Source of the DNA: Peptacetobacter hominis
Lineage (GTDB): Bacteria; Bacillota; Clostridia; Peptostreptococcales; Peptostreptococcaceae
NCBI RefSeq assembly: GCF_006861675.1
Contig: NZ_SGJB01000003.1
Coordinates: forward strand, 1-64,000
Length of the DNA stretch: 64,000 nt
Reading direction: 5' to 3'
Below, in pieces: positions 63,321 to 64,000 of this stretch. How positions within the stretch are numbered: position 1 is the stretch's first letter; the number at the start of each line of letters is the position of its first letter. Both the position numbers and the translations under genes were made by a program. The notes under the pieces are model-generated. The model had not been told where the DNA came from. It ran no database searches and worked only from the letters and a program-made list of their open reading frames with translations.

Positions 63321-64000
63321 TTATCTTTGAAGAAATACTGAAAAAGTGGATCCACACCCTTTTTTTGAAATAAGTTTTATATATCCGCCTTCACTGGAAA
63401 TAATTTTTCTTACAAGATAGAGTCCTATTCCAACACCATCATTTTCTCTGACAGATTCAGAACGATAAAACCTTGAAAATACTTTGGGTTGTTCTGATTC
63501 ATCAATACCAATACCTGTATCAGTTATATCTATTCTTGTGAAGAGCTCATATTCAGTGGCATTTATAACAATAGTTCCATTTTCTGTATATTTTATTGCA
63601 TTGTCAACAATATTTCCAATAGCTTCTACTGTCCATTTAAAATCAAATATAGCTGTAGCCTGTGTAGGTTTTATAATAAGTGAAAGACCTTTGTTATTAG
63701 CTTTGCAATTATATTGATTAAAAATATCATCAAAAATTATTTGAACAGAGTTTCTCAATGGTGAAAGAGACAAAATTCCATTTTCTAATCGAGACAGTTT
63801 TATAAGTGAATCAATAAGAAAGTGTAATTTTTCAGTTTGCTCTCGTATAATACTTATATCACTTTTTATAGATTCAGGTAAAGTTTCGTCTTCACATATA
63901 AGTTCACTATGTAGAAGAAGATTTGCAATAGGAGTTTTAGTCTGATGAGATATATCTGAAATCAGAGTTTTAATATTATCTTTTTCTATAGCCGTGTTAT
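63321..64000 (-). CDS. Sensor histidine kinase, C-terminal part (cut by window edge)
   Basis: The frame is open to the right edge, so about 226 codons of the C-terminus are seen. Near the edge, DISHQTKTPIAN is the HisKA H-box with the phosphorylated His. The ATPase core follows: N-box NIVDNAIKYTE, DTGIGIDESE (G1) and GVGIGLYLVRKI (G2). The sensor domain and the response regulator lie outside. It probably senses a peptide or envelope signal and controls the ABC genes below it, by analogy with such gene groups. Confidence 0.9.
   Translation of the reverse strand, partial: NTAIEKDNIKTLISDISHQTKTPIANLLLHSELICEDETLPESIKSDISIIREQTEKLHFLIDSLIKLSRLENGILSLSPLRNSVQIIFDDIFNQYNCKANNKGLSLIIKPTQATAIFDFKWTVEAIGNIVDNAIKYTENGTIVINATEYELFTRIDITDTGIGIDESEQPKVFSRFYRSESVRENDGVGIGLYLVRKIISSEGGYIKLISKKGCGSTFSVFLQR

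Overview
The window looks like a chromosome segment of a low-GC, anaerobic Firmicute of the class Clostridia. The host genes are AT-rich and favour ATA and AGA codons, carry strong GGAGG ribosome binding sites, and use a T-box, a ZTP riboswitch and a fluoride riboswitch. A glycyl radical enzyme with its radical-SAM activase also fits an anaerobe. A Peptostreptococcaceae-like host is my guess; no rRNA or tRNA gene is present to test it.

Layout. 0.2-5.4 kb: a DUF819 membrane protein, a HEPN-type protein, and a T-box-controlled amino-acid ABC transporter (specifier reads as His). 5.5-15 kb: a BusR-like GntR/RCK_C regulator, small redox proteins, RidA, a DMT exporter, an unusual pair of a stand-alone NRPS adenylation protein plus a membrane-anchored C39-type cysteine peptidase, and an M24/creatinase-like protein. 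15-22 kb: an HTH/DUF6442 pair with twin operators, a TetR-ABC exporter operon with a palindromic operator, an ABC-F protein and a MocR regulator. 22.1-29.2 kb: a GntR/UTRA regulator and an operon of yjjI (glycyl radical enzyme), yjjW (activase), a complete ECF transporter (S, T, A, A') and deoD. The repeated operator ATTTGTATAACAAAT ties regulator and operon together. 29-41 kb: ddl, cinA, a PLD/DEAD helicase/DUF3427 protein, a PfkB kinase with an MFS transporter, a ZTP riboswitch in front of an oxalate/formate-type MFS gene broken by one amber codon, and a fluoride riboswitch in front of a CLC-F antiporter. 41.1-45.2 kb: a CatB/Vat-like acetyltransferase behind what looks like a leader-peptide translational attenuator, McrBC, and a GNAT protein.

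45.3-57.7 kb is an integrated mobilizable element of about 12.4 kb. Its backbone is clearly GC-richer than the host: HTH regulator, small conserved proteins, RSF1010-type oriT, MobQ relaxase, CHC2 primase, VapE-like ATPase, Xis, and a Tn916-type tyrosine integrase with a one-base frameshift. It also holds a lower-GC cargo module: autoregulated HTH, peptide deformylase, P-loop kinase/methyltransferase fusion, GNAT, and a second P-loop kinase. The element sits in the 5' end of a low-molecular-weight phosphotyrosine phosphatase gene, leaves a 16-codon stub at the left end, and supplies a new start to the intact gene at the right end.

57.7-64 kb: the phosphatase gene, a mannitol-type PTS EIICB (mtlA), and, on the minus strand, a sensor kinase (cut by the window edge), an ABC ATPase and an FtsX-type permease, with a terminator-like hairpin between kinase and transporter.

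The best candidates for an undescribed system are the GntR-YjjI-YjjW-ECF-DeoD operon, the adenylation protein/C39 peptidase pair, the attenuator-controlled acetyltransferase, and the kinase-methyltransferase cargo module of the mobile element.
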